From Bacillota bacterium (lineage in GTDB: Bacteria; Bacillota; Clostridia; Tissierellales; Tissierellaceae): a stretch of DNA of 64,000 nt. Positions within the stretch are counted from its first letter, which is position 1, and every line of letters begins with the position of its first letter. Positions 46,736-54,823 of the stretch are shown here, piece by piece. The notes beneath the pieces are model-generated. The model was not told the DNA's origin and did not search any database. It saw only the letters and a list, made by a program, of their open reading frames with translations. The stretch covers positions 1 through 64,000 of the forward strand of contig JAEWGC010000046.1 in assembly GCA_023388495.1 (NCBI GenBank), read 5' to 3'. The translations under genes and the position numbers were made by a program.

Positions 46736-47277
46736 ATCTAGCAAATAAAATAACTATTTTTAGAGTATTCTTAGTACCTGTATTTATGATTGCATTATAT
46801 TCTAATCTCTCATATAGTAGTTATCTAGCAGCTGCAATTTTTATTTTTGCATCCTTAACTGATACTTTAGATGGGTATATTGCAAGAAGTAGAAATATGA
46901 TTACTAATTTTGGTAAGTTCGTAGATCCATTAGCTGATAAAGTCTTAGTATCTGCTGCTTTGATCTCCCTTGTTGATTTAGGGAAAGTACCTGGTTGGGT
47001 TGTAGTGGTGATTATTGCTCGAGAATTTACTATTACTGGTTTTAGAGTAATTGCAGCTTCTGAAGGGGTAACTATAGCTGCAAGCCCATTAGGTAAAATA
47101 AAGACTATTACTCAACTAATAGCTATTATCGCCTTATTGTTAAATAACTTTCCATTTAACATAATAAATTTACCTTTTGCGAATATTATGTTATATATTT
47201 CTTTGTTTTTTACAATAATATCTGGAGTAGACTATATTTATAAAAACAAATCTGCCCTTAAGATGGGAGTTAAATAA
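46732..47277 (+). CDS. pgsA: CDP-diacylglycerol-glycerol-3-phosphate 3-phosphatidyltransferase
   Basis: PgsA makes phosphatidylglycerol phosphate from the CDP-diacylglycerol supplied by CdsA. The 181-residue membrane protein has the complete CDP-alcohol phosphotransferase signature. It runs from DTLDGYIAR through NFGKFVDPLADK, with all four Asp present. It overlaps the rimO stop (ATGA) and follows the B. subtilis order pgsA-cinA-recA. Confidence 0.96.
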   Translation: MNLANKITIFRVFLVPVFMIALYSNLSYSSYLAAAIFIFASLTDTLDGYIARSRNMITNFGKFVDPLADKVLVSAALISLVDLGKVPGWVVVVIIAREFTITGFRVIAASEGVTIAASPLGKIKTITQLIAIIALLLNNFPFNIINLPFANIMLYISLFFTIISGVDYIYKNKSALKMGVK

Positions 47278-47290
47278 AGGTGATTTTAAA

Positions 47291-48529
47291 ATGATAGCAG
47301 AAATTATAACCATAGGCTCAGAAATAACTACGGGTAGTACTTTAAACACTCATAGTCAGTATATTTCTAGCAAACTATTAGAATTAGGTGTAGAAACTTA
47401 TTATCATACATCTGTTGATGATAATAAGGAAAGAGTAAAAGATATAATAAACATATCTTTGCAGAGAGCAAATCTTATTATTACTACAGGAGGGCTAGGT
47501 CCTACTGATGATGATTTAACCAAAGAAGTTATTTCTGATGCATTAGGCTTGAAATTAGTAAATGATAAAGATATGGAAGAAAATATTAGAAATATCTTTG
47601 GGAAATTAAATAAATCAATGCCTATCAATAATTTAAAACAAGCTTCAAAACCAGAGGGAAGTCGATTCCTAAAAAATGCTATTGGTACTGCCCCTGGTAT
47701 CTTTTTATGTAAAGATAATAAAAAGATAATAATGCTACCAGGCCCTCCTAGAGAGATGGAATTAATGTTTATCAACGAAGTGATCCCCCTTATTAATGAA
47801 GACTTCAACATTGTAAGTAGAACTGTTAATATAATTGGCATAGGTGAATCCCAATTGGAAATGGAAATAAAAGACTTGATAAATATGGATTCCAATATTA
47901 TGGTTGCTACCTTTGCCAAAGAAGGAGAAGTTCAAGTCAAAATAATAGGTAAGGGAAAAGAGAAAAATATTGTTGAAAATAAAGTCAATACTATAATTGG
48001 GATATTACAAGATAGATTTCATGACTATATCTACAGCTTTGACAATATTCCAATAGAAATGGTTGTATTCAACTTATTAAAAGAAAAAAATTATAAAATT
48101 GGTTTTTGCGAATCCTGTACAGGTGGATTAATAAGCAGTCGTTTCAGTCATATACCAGGGGTCTCTCAAGTATTTGATAGAAGTATTGTTACTTATAGTA
48201 ATAATGCAAAGATGGAAGAAGTTGGAGTTAATCCTCGTACATTGGAAAACTATGGAGCAGTAAGTAAGGAAACCGCTATGGAAATGGCTAATGGATTACT
48301 TACTAGAAAAAATCTAGATATATCATTAGCTGTGACAGGAATTGCTGGTCCTGACGGTGGAACTGAAGAAAAACCTGTTGGGTTAGTATACTTATGTATA
48401 TCTACTAAAGAAAGATCTCTACCTATTAAATGTAATTTCAATGGGAATAGAGAGTCTATACAAAATAAAACAGCTACAAGAGCATTTTTTGAATTGAGAA
48501 ACTTTTTATTAAATAAATCATTGACTTAA
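47291..48529 (+). CDS. cinA: CinA family protein (nicotinamide-nucleotide amidase-type)
   Basis: CinA combines an N-terminal molybdopterin-binding-like domain (EIITIGSEITTGS; TTGGLGPTDDDLTKEV) with a C-terminal amidase domain (GFCESCTGGLISSRFS; VTGIAGPDGGTEEKPVG). Characterised members hydrolyse nicotinamide mononucleotide or ADP-ribose. At 412 residues it is full length. AAAGGTGAT precedes the ATG. It lies just before recA as in many Firmicutes. Confidence 0.94.
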   Translation: MIAEIITIGSEITTGSTLNTHSQYISSKLLELGVETYYHTSVDDNKERVKDIINISLQRANLIITTGGLGPTDDDLTKEVISDALGLKLVNDKDMEENIRNIFGKLNKSMPINNLKQASKPEGSRFLKNAIGTAPGIFLCKDNKKIIMLPGPPREMELMFINEVIPLINEDFNIVSRTVNIIGIGESQLEMEIKDLINMDSNIMVATFAKEGEVQVKIIGKGKEKNIVENKVNTIIGILQDRFHDYIYSFDNIPIEMVVFNLLKEKNYKIGFCESCTGGLISSRFSHIPGVSQVFDRSIVTYSNNAKMEEVGVNPRTLENYGAVSKETAMEMANGLLTRKNLDISLAVTGIAGPDGGTEEKPVGLVYLCISTKERSLPIKCNFNGNRESIQNKTATRAFFELRNFLLNKSLT

Positions 48530-48549
48530 TTTTAAATATGTTGTAATAT
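48521..48549 (+). promoter_or_regulatory. Sigma-A promoter of recA
   Basis: TTGACT (48521-48526), 17-base spacer, TAATAT (48544-48549). It overlaps the cinA stop codon, and the predicted start lies at about 48556, against the LexA box. Confidence 0.75.
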
Positions 48550-48556
48550 ATATTTA

Positions 48557-48568
48557 GAACTAGCGTTC
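48557..48568 (+). promoter_or_regulatory. LexA (SOS) operator of recA
   Basis: GAACTAGCGTTC is a perfect match to the Gram-positive SOS box GAAC-N4-GTTC. It sits 7 bases after the -10, at the predicted start site, where bound LexA would block transcription. Confidence 0.9.
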
Positions 48569-48608
48569 GAAAATGGAAAGGGGTGAATCCAGTTTAACTG
48601 GAATACTT

Positions 48609-49658
48609 ATGAGCGATAACATTGAGAAAAAAAAGGCTTTAGATTTGACCTTAAGCCAAATTGAAAAACAATTTGGAAAAGGATCCATTATGCGACTAGG
48701 TGAAAATGCAAAATTAAATATTGATGTAATACCAACAGGCTCCTTAGATCTTGATATTGCTTTAGGAATTGGTGGGATACCACGTGGTAGAATAATTGAA
48801 ATATTTGGCCCAGAATCCTCTGGTAAAACCACTGTATCACTCCATGTAGTTGCAGAATCTCAAAAGCTAGGAGGCATTGCTGCTTTCATAGATGCGGAGC
48901 ATGCTCTAGATCCTGCATATGCAAAAAGATTAGGTGTAGATATTGAAAATTTAGTAATATCGCAACCTGATACTGGGGAACAGGCTTTAGAAATAGCTGA
49001 AGCATTGGTAAGAAGTGGTGCAATAGATATAGTTGTAGTTGACTCCGTAGCAGCTCTTGTACCAAAGGCTGAAATAGAAGGTGAAATGGGTGATAGTCAT
49101 ATCGGACTTCAAGCTAGACTTATGTCTCAGGCCCTTAGAAAACTGGCAGGTACTATCAATAAATCAAATTCAACCGTAATATTCATAAACCAACTTAGGG
49201 AAAAAGTTGGGGTTATGTTTGGTAGCCCTGAAACAACAACTGGTGGTAGAGCATTAAAATTCTATGCCAGTGTAAGATTAGATGTTAGAAGAATTGACTC
49301 AATAAAACAAGGTGATGAGATCATTGGAAATAGAACTAGGATAAAGGTTGTTAAAAACAAGCTAGCTCCTCCTTTTAAACAAGCAGAATTTGATATTATG
49401 TACGGTACTGGTATCTCTAAAGAAGGTAATATTCTAGATTCTGGTGTAGTTGCTAATATTGTTAACAAATCTGGTTCCTGGTACAGTTATGGTGAACATA
49501 AACTTGGTCAAGGAAGAGAAAATGCTAAAGATTTCTTAAGGGAAAATCCTAGTGTGGCATTAGAAATTGAAAACAAAGTTCGTGCACAAATTGGTTTAAA
49601 TCAAAATAATATTAACTCCATAGATACAGTTGAAGATTCTAAGGAGCAAGATGAATAA
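48609..49658 (+). CDS. recA: Recombinase RecA
   Basis: RecA catalyses strand exchange and stimulates LexA self-cleavage. The 349-residue form starts MSDNIEKKKALDLTLSQIEK, with GKGSIMRLG, Walker A GPESSGKTTV and the block VVVDSVAALVPKAEIEGEMGD. The ORF is open to an ATG at 48573, but that lacks an SD. The only SD (AAAGGGGTGA, 48577-48586) is 22 bases from the ATG at 48609, and an intervening hairpin (48588-48602) brings it effectively to seven. It is regulated by the adjacent LexA box. Confidence 0.97.
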   Translation: MSDNIEKKKALDLTLSQIEKQFGKGSIMRLGENAKLNIDVIPTGSLDLDIALGIGGIPRGRIIEIFGPESSGKTTVSLHVVAESQKLGGIAAFIDAEHALDPAYAKRLGVDIENLVISQPDTGEQALEIAEALVRSGAIDIVVVDSVAALVPKAEIEGEMGDSHIGLQARLMSQALRKLAGTINKSNSTVIFINQLREKVGVMFGSPETTTGGRALKFYASVRLDVRRIDSIKQGDEIIGNRTRIKVVKNKLAPPFKQAEFDIMYGTGISKEGNILDSGVVANIVNKSGSWYSYGEHKLGQGRENAKDFLRENPSVALEIENKVRAQIGLNQNNINSIDTVEDSKEQDE

Positions 49659-49668
49659 AGAAATGCAG

Positions 49669-49691
49669 ACCTCCTTAATAGGAGGTTTATT
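49669..49691 (+). terminator. Weak hairpin after recA
   Basis: ACCTCCT (49669-49675) pairs with AGGAGGT (49680-49686) over TAAT, with only a short T-rich tail. It may allow read-through from recA into the Mre11-like gene. Confidence 0.5.
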
Positions 49692-49706
49692 TGTGAGGTG
49701 TTATAG

Positions 49707-50690
49707 TTGAAGTTATTATTTTTTACTGATACTCATATTAGAGGAACTACTCCTAAAAATAGAAAAGATATATTTGTAGATACTATTGAACGTAAGTTGG
49801 CTGAAATTATTAATATAATTAAAGAAGAAAAAATAGATTTTGTCCTTCATGGAGGAGATTTATTTGATAGACCTGATGTATCTATAGCAATTGCTAGTAA
49901 GTTTGCCATGGTACTAGATAAAATCCCTGTTCCATTTTATCTAGTAAGTGGAAACCATGATATTTATGGCCACAATCCCGATACGATAAATAGAACTATG
50001 CTAGGGTTATTAGATGCATTAGGTGTTCTTAGATTAATCAAAAATGGCGAAAAAATAATTCTTGAAAAAGACAATATTAAAGTTCAATTAACTGGCCAAC
50101 CTTATGTATATGATATTGACACTCCAAATCATTTAGATTACTATTTATTAAAGGATATAGATCCAGACGTAAACTATTCTATACATATGGTACATGGTAT
50201 GTTGTTAGATAGACCCTTTATTAAAGGTATTCCTTATACATTAATTGATGATATAAAGGATACCTTAGCGGACATTACATTATCAGGGCATTATCATGGA
50301 GGATTTAAGGTTACTAAAATTGATGAAAAATATTTTATCAATCCTGGGAGTTTATTGAGAATAACCAACAGCCTAAAAGAGATTGAAAGAACACCACAAG
50401 TAGTACTAATTGATTTAGATAAAAGTATTACTATAAGACAAATTCCTTTAAAGACTGCCCTACCTGGAGAAGAAGTATTAGATAGAAAAGAAATAGAAAA
50501 TAATTTATTTAAGAGTGAAAGAATCTTTGAATTTAAGCAAACTATAGATGCAGCTCTAGATTTTGAAAAAATGGATATAAATGAAGTGTTAATGGAAGTA
50601 TCTAGTGCCGAAAATGTAGGGGATGATGTTAAAAAGGAAGCTCTAAGAAGAATTGCACTTATTCAGATGAAAGGCCTAGCAGGTGATTAA
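49707..50690 (+). CDS. Mre11/SbcD-like metallophosphoesterase nuclease
   Basis: A calcineurin-like phosphoesterase with all five metal motifs: FTDTHIRG (8-10), HGGDLFDRPD, SGNHDIYGH, the MVHG histidine and SGHYHGG. The 327-residue length fits the nuclease half of SbcD/Mre11 without the long cap. The start is TTG with GAGGTG upstream. The next gene begins 2 bases later and encodes the N-terminal half of a Rad50-like ATPase. I infer a DNA end-processing role, possibly SOS-linked by read-through from recA. Confidence 0.88.
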   Translation: MKLLFFTDTHIRGTTPKNRKDIFVDTIERKLAEIINIIKEEKIDFVLHGGDLFDRPDVSIAIASKFAMVLDKIPVPFYLVSGNHDIYGHNPDTINRTMLGLLDALGVLRLIKNGEKIILEKDNIKVQLTGQPYVYDIDTPNHLDYYLLKDIDPDVNYSIHMVHGMLLDRPFIKGIPYTLIDDIKDTLADITLSGHYHGGFKVTKIDEKYFINPGSLLRITNSLKEIERTPQVVLIDLDKSITIRQIPLKTALPGEEVLDRKEIENNLFKSERIFEFKQTIDAALDFEKMDINEVLMEVSSAENVGDDVKKEALRRIALIQMKGLAGD

Positions 50691-50692
50691 AT

Positions 50693-52135
50693 ATGAAATA
50701 TATTGAAAAAGTAATTTTAGAAAACTTTCAATCTCATAAAAATTCCACTATAGAGTTTGACGACCAGTTAAATGTCATTGTTGGCCCATCTGACAGTGGA
50801 AAAACTGCAATTCTTAGGGGGATTAGATGGGCACTCTATAATGAACCTTCAGGAGATTATTTTATTAGGGAAGGTACAAGTGAGTGTAGTGTAACAATTA
50901 TATTTAATGATGGAACTAAAATAAAAAGATATCGTAACAAAAGTAAAAATACCTATTTTTTATATGATTCAAATAATAATGAAATGAAATTTGAAGGTTT
51001 TGGTACCTCTGTTCCTGAAGAAATTATCAATAAAACTGGAATCAAAAAAATCTTATTAGATAGTGACCTCTCAAATGCAATTAATTTAAGTGATCAGCTA
51101 GAGGGAGCTTTCTTATTATCAGAAAGAACTTCTGCTCGAGCCAATTCTATTGGGCGACTTGTAGGAGTAAATATTATCGATGATGCATTACGAGAATCAT
51201 TAAAAGATAGTCGTAATCTATCTAATAGTAAAAAAAATATTGAAGATAATATAGTACAGCTAGAAAAAGAATTACTTACATATGAGTATTTAGACGAATT
51301 AGCTAGTAGAATCAACAATATTGAAAAAATAAAAAATAAAATCCAAGAGAAAAATGAAACTATTAGTAAATATAAAGATTTGCTACAAAAGACTTTAACC
51401 ATTTCACAAGAGAAAAAAGAGCTAAATTTTTATATAAAAAAACTAGAAAATATAGATAGGGTAAGTACTATATTAGGTAACATTTCTTCTAATATTACTA
51501 TGTTCAATTACTTAAGTAAACAAAGGGATGTAATTAATAATTTACATTTAAATAAACAGGAAGCTTTTAAAGTCGTTACTTGCCTAAAGAATATTAATAT
51601 AGCTGAAAAGAATATTACCACAATGACTTCGCTCCAGGATTTAAGAATTAAGTTAGCAAATTATAATTTAAAATTTAAAAAGTTAAGTTATGAAATAGGA
51701 GAACTTAAAGTTGTATCTTATAATTTAAGAAATATTAATATATTGCAAAATAGAATCAATGCAATTGATAATAATATTTACGAACTTAAAAAACTTACTA
51801 CTATTAAAGACAAGGAATTTGCCTTGAGGGGAAGATTAGCTATCGGGATAAAATATGTTGAAAGATTGCAAGAAATAGATAATGTTTTTCAAATATATAT
51901 AAGATTAAGTGAAAAGATTACTCTTCTAAATCAATTAAAGGGTTTATCTACAACCTATACATCAAACAAAGATGAAATTACAAAAGAAAAACTCTCTCTA
52001 CAGAAATATAAAGATGAGGTAGAAGAACAAATATCAAATTATAAAGAGTTATTATTAAAACAAGAAACTTGTCCTTTATGTTTTAGCATAATTGATAATG
52101 ATAAGATAAAGCATATTATAAGTCACTACAATTAG
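50693..52135 (+). CDS. Rad50/SbcC-like ATPase, N-terminal half with zinc hook
   Basis: The 480-residue product has ILENFQSHKNSTIEF, Walker A GPSDSGKT (31-38) and GIRWALYNEPSG, as in the N-lobe of Rad50/SbcC. A coiled coil of roughly 280 residues (~170-455) ends in CPLC at 460-463, a zinc-hook CxxC. The protein then stops 17 residues later. It has no Walker B, signature or H-loop; those are in the ORF at 52400. The frames are separated by clean starts and SDs, so this looks like a true split, not a sequencing frameshift. Confidence 0.85.
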   Translation: MKYIEKVILENFQSHKNSTIEFDDQLNVIVGPSDSGKTAILRGIRWALYNEPSGDYFIREGTSECSVTIIFNDGTKIKRYRNKSKNTYFLYDSNNNEMKFEGFGTSVPEEIINKTGIKKILLDSDLSNAINLSDQLEGAFLLSERTSARANSIGRLVGVNIIDDALRESLKDSRNLSNSKKNIEDNIVQLEKELLTYEYLDELASRINNIEKIKNKIQEKNETISKYKDLLQKTLTISQEKKELNFYIKKLENIDRVSTILGNISSNITMFNYLSKQRDVINNLHLNKQEAFKVVTCLKNINIAEKNITTMTSLQDLRIKLANYNLKFKKLSYEIGELKVVSYNLRNINILQNRINAIDNNIYELKKLTTIKDKEFALRGRLAIGIKYVERLQEIDNVFQIYIRLSEKITLLNQLKGLSTTYTSNKDEITKEKLSLQKYKDEVEEQISNYKELLLKQETCPLCFSIIDNDKIKHIISHYN

Positions 52136-52146
52136 GAGGTATAATT

Positions 52147-52395
52147 ATGGATTATGAAAAGGAACTCAATAGTTTAAAGGAAAACCTAGAAAAGGCTAAG
52201 AACTTGAAATATAAAGCTGAAGCAAGATTGGAGCAATTAAATCAACAAGAAGAAGAAATCATTAAGGAATTAAAAAATCTTGGAGTAAAACCTGAAGAAC
52301 TAGAAAATGAAATCAATAGATTAACTATAGATATTGATAAGTTATTTAAGGAAGCCAATGATTTATTGCCTAAAGATCTATTAGAAAAGAAGTGA
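52147..52395 (+). CDS. Small coiled-coil protein between the Rad50-like halves
   Basis: The 82-residue product, preceded by AGGAGGTATA, is almost entirely predicted heptad helix (LNSLKENLEKAKNLKYKAEA and the following Glu/Lys-rich repeats). A short break at GVKPEEL divides it into two helices. It has no Cys, signal peptide or membrane segment. It lies 11 bases after the N-half and 4 bases before the C-half. It may supply the coil that the short C-half lacks. I do not recognise a family. Confidence 0.75.
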   Translation: MDYEKELNSLKENLEKAKNLKYKAEARLEQLNQQEEEIIKELKNLGVKPEELENEINRLTIDIDKLFKEANDLLPKDLLEKK

Positions 52396-52399
52396 TAAT

Positions 52400-53053
52400 A
52401 TGATAATTGATTTACAGGAATTAGACAATTGTTTGATTAAATCAAAAGAGTATTTATCAAGGGAATTAGGAAAACGAGATAAAATTAAAGAACAGTTAGA
52501 AATGCATAAAGACAATCTTCATAATATTGAAATAGAGTTGGAATTATTATCTAAAGTAAATATATTGTTTCAAAAAACTTCTGAGTTCGCTAGAGAACAA
52601 GCTAAAAACCAAATTGAATCTTTAGTTACTAAATGCCTTCAATTTATATTTGAATCTGATATTGAATTTTTAATTGAAATTGAAGAACAAAGGGGAAAAT
52701 CAAATGCCGAATTCTATGTAGTTAATAGAATGGAAGATATGTTAGTTAAAACTAAACCTGAATTATCTAGAGGTGGGGGTGTAGTTGATATAGTATCTTT
52801 GGCTTTAAGAATAGCTTTTTTACAAACCCATAAACCTAAAATCCAAGGACCTTTAATTCTAGATGAACCGGCAAAGCATGTAAGTGATGAATTTATTTTC
52901 AATGTAGCTGATTTTCTTAAACAGACCTCAGAATTATTTAATAGACAGATAATAATGGTAACTCATAATAACCATCTAGCGGCAATAGGCAGCAATGCTT
53001 ATAGAGTTGAAATAAAGGGATCAGAAAGCACTGTAACAAAGATAACGTCCTAA
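52400..53053 (+). CDS. Rad50/SbcC-like ATPase, C-terminal half
   Basis: The 217-residue product starts with a short coiled coil (~5-60) and then the C-lobe of an ABC/SMC-type ATPase. ABC signature LSRGGG lies at 122-127, Walker B LILDEP at 152-157 with Glu156, a D-loop (AKHVSDE), and H-loop His189 in MVTHN. It lacks Walker A, which is in the ORF at 50693. The two would form one complete ATPase head. The weak SD after the 82-residue gene suggests coupled translation. Confidence 0.85.
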   Translation: MIIDLQELDNCLIKSKEYLSRELGKRDKIKEQLEMHKDNLHNIEIELELLSKVNILFQKTSEFAREQAKNQIESLVTKCLQFIFESDIEFLIEIEEQRGKSNAEFYVVNRMEDMLVKTKPELSRGGGVVDIVSLALRIAFLQTHKPKIQGPLILDEPAKHVSDEFIFNVADFLKQTSELFNRQIIMVTHNNHLAAIGSNAYRVEIKGSESTVTKITS

Positions 53054-53060
53054 TTTCATC

Positions 53061-53089
53061 TTGACATTATCTATTAAAAGTAATAGAAT
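53061..53089 (+). promoter_or_regulatory. Sigma-A promoter of rny
   Basis: TTGACA (53061-53066), 17-base spacer, TAGAAT (53084-53089). It lies just after the Rad50-like C-half, giving a leader of about 120 bases for rny. Confidence 0.8.
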
Positions 53090-53185
53090 TGAATTATATG
53101 TATATTCTATACAGTTTATTATTTCAATTTATTAAGCTCGAAAGATATGCTTATATTTGATGAAAATTAAAATGTAGTATGGAAC

Positions 53186-54748
53186 TTGAAAATTTTATAC
53201 AAATGGAGGTGTTTAATTATTGAAGCTTTAATTGCAATTCTTGGAGCAATTATTGGAATTCTCATTGGTTATTTTATAAGAAAAACTATTGGAGAAGGTA
53301 AGATAAATAATGCTGAAGAGTTAGCCAAAAAAATTGTTGAAGATGCTGAAAAAGATGGAGAGGCTCGTAAAAAAGAGCTTTTATTAGAAGTAAAAGAAGA
53401 AATCCATAAACTTAGAACTGAAGCAGAAAGAGAAAATCGCGAACGAAGAAATGAACTTCAAAAGCTAGAAAGGCGAATTCTTAATAAAGAAGAAAGCATT
53501 GATAGAAAAAGTGATGCTATCGAGAGAAAAGAAGATGCACTAGCTAAGAAGATTAAAGAAGTCGAAGATAAAGAAGTTCTAATAGATGAGATCTATAAAA
53601 ATCAGGTATTAGAGTTAGAAAGGCTTTCTGGTTTAACTTCAGATGACGCAAAAGAGTTATTATTAGATGAAACTAGAAAAGAAATCGTTCATGAATCTGC
53701 TATTATGATTAAGGAAATGGAAAGTAAAGCTAAAGAAGAAGCCGATAAAAAGGCGAGAGAAATAATATCTACTGCAATACAAAAATGTGCAGCTGACCAT
53801 GTAGCTGAAACTACAGTAACAGTTGTAGCTCTTCCAAATGATGAAATGAAAGGTAGAATTATTGGGAGAGAAGGACGAAACATTAGAACTTTAGAAACAC
53901 TAACTGGAATTGACTTAATTATTGATGATACTCCAGAAGCCGTAGTACTATCTGGTTTTGATCCTGTAAGAAGAGAAATTGCTAGAATTGCTTTGGAAAA
54001 ATTGATAGTAGATGGTAGAATCCATCCAGCTAGAATTGAAGAAATGGTAGAAAAAGCAAAAAAAGAAGTAGATAATATTATTCGTGAAGAGGGTGAACAA
54101 GCTGCATTTGACGCAGGTGTTCATGGAATTCATCCAGAATTAATTAAGCTTCTAGGAAGATTAAGATATAGAACAAGCTATGGACAAAATGTATTAAAAC
54201 ATTCTGTTGAAGTAGCACATCTTGCAGGTATAATGGCTGCAGAATTAGGAGCTGATGTAAAAATAGCAAAAAGAGCAGGTTTACTACATGACTTGGGAAA
54301 AGCAGTAGATCACGAAGTTGAAGGTCCTCATGTTGATATAGGAGTAGACTTAGCTAGAAAATATAAGGAATCTAAAGAAGTATTACATGGTATCGCTGCC
54401 CATCACGGTGATTGCGAGCCTCAAACTGTTGAGGCTATTTTAGTACAAGCAGCTGATGCTATTTCAGCTGCAAGACCAGGTGCAAGAAGGGAGACTCTTG
54501 AAGCTTATATAAAGAGATTACAAAAGCTTGAAGAGATAGCAAACTCTTTTGATGGAGTAGAAAGATCTTATGCAATTCAAGCTGGCCGTGAGATTAGAAT
54601 CTTAGTGAAACCTGAGGATATTACTGAAAGTCAAATAATCCATACGGCTAGGGAGATAGTAAAAAGAATTGAAGCTGAATTAGATTATCCAGGCCAAATT
54701 AAAGTAAATGTGATTAGGGAAACTAGAGCTATTGAATATGCTAAATAA
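53186..54748 (+). CDS. rny: Ribonuclease Y
   Basis: Membrane-anchored endoribonuclease that initiates mRNA decay. It has an N-terminal helix (IEALIAILGAIIGILIGYF), a long coiled coil (~45-200), a KH domain (GRIIGREGRNIRTLETLTG) and an HD domain (LKHSVEVAHLAG; LLHDLGKAVDHE). Coordinates use TTG 53186, the only ordinary start codon (520 residues). However, the sole good SD, GGAGGTG (53205-53211), points to AUU at 53216 or 53219, which also gives the usual RNase Y N-terminus of about 509 residues. Confidence 0.95.
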   Translation: MKILYKWRCLIIEALIAILGAIIGILIGYFIRKTIGEGKINNAEELAKKIVEDAEKDGEARKKELLLEVKEEIHKLRTEAERENRERRNELQKLERRILNKEESIDRKSDAIERKEDALAKKIKEVEDKEVLIDEIYKNQVLELERLSGLTSDDAKELLLDETRKEIVHESAIMIKEMESKAKEEADKKAREIISTAIQKCAADHVAETTVTVVALPNDEMKGRIIGREGRNIRTLETLTGIDLIIDDTPEAVVLSGFDPVRREIARIALEKLIVDGRIHPARIEEMVEKAKKEVDNIIREEGEQAAFDAGVHGIHPELIKLLGRLRYRTSYGQNVLKHSVEVAHLAGIMAAELGADVKIAKRAGLLHDLGKAVDHEVEGPHVDIGVDLARKYKESKEVLHGIAAHHGDCEPQTVEAILVQAADAISAARPGARRETLEAYIKRLQKLEEIANSFDGVERSYAIQAGREIRILVKPEDITESQIIHTAREIVKRIEAELDYPGQIKVNVIRETRAIEYAK

Positions 54749-54765
54749 TAATTTTTTAAATTAAT

Positions 54766-54790
54766 AAGGAATTAAATAATATAAAGATAT
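54766..54790 (+). promoter_or_regulatory. Possible sigma-H-like promoter of spoVS
   Basis: AAGGAATT (54766-54773), 12 bases, then GATAT (54786-54790), resembling the sigma-H pattern AGGAWWT-N12-15-GAAT with one mismatch. spoVS is sigma-H dependent in B. subtilis, which is why I looked; the -10 match is imperfect in very A/T-rich DNA. Confidence 0.3.
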
Positions 54791-54823
54791 ATTTAATAAA
54801 TTTAGTTAGAGGGGGCTATTTTA

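Noticed and set aside
52080..52400. Rad50-like split considered as a frameshift artefact
   Set aside because: The N-half ends cleanly after the hook, an SD-led 82-residue ORF intervenes, and the C-half has its own start, so a single base error cannot join them. The possibility of ancient gene fission remains.
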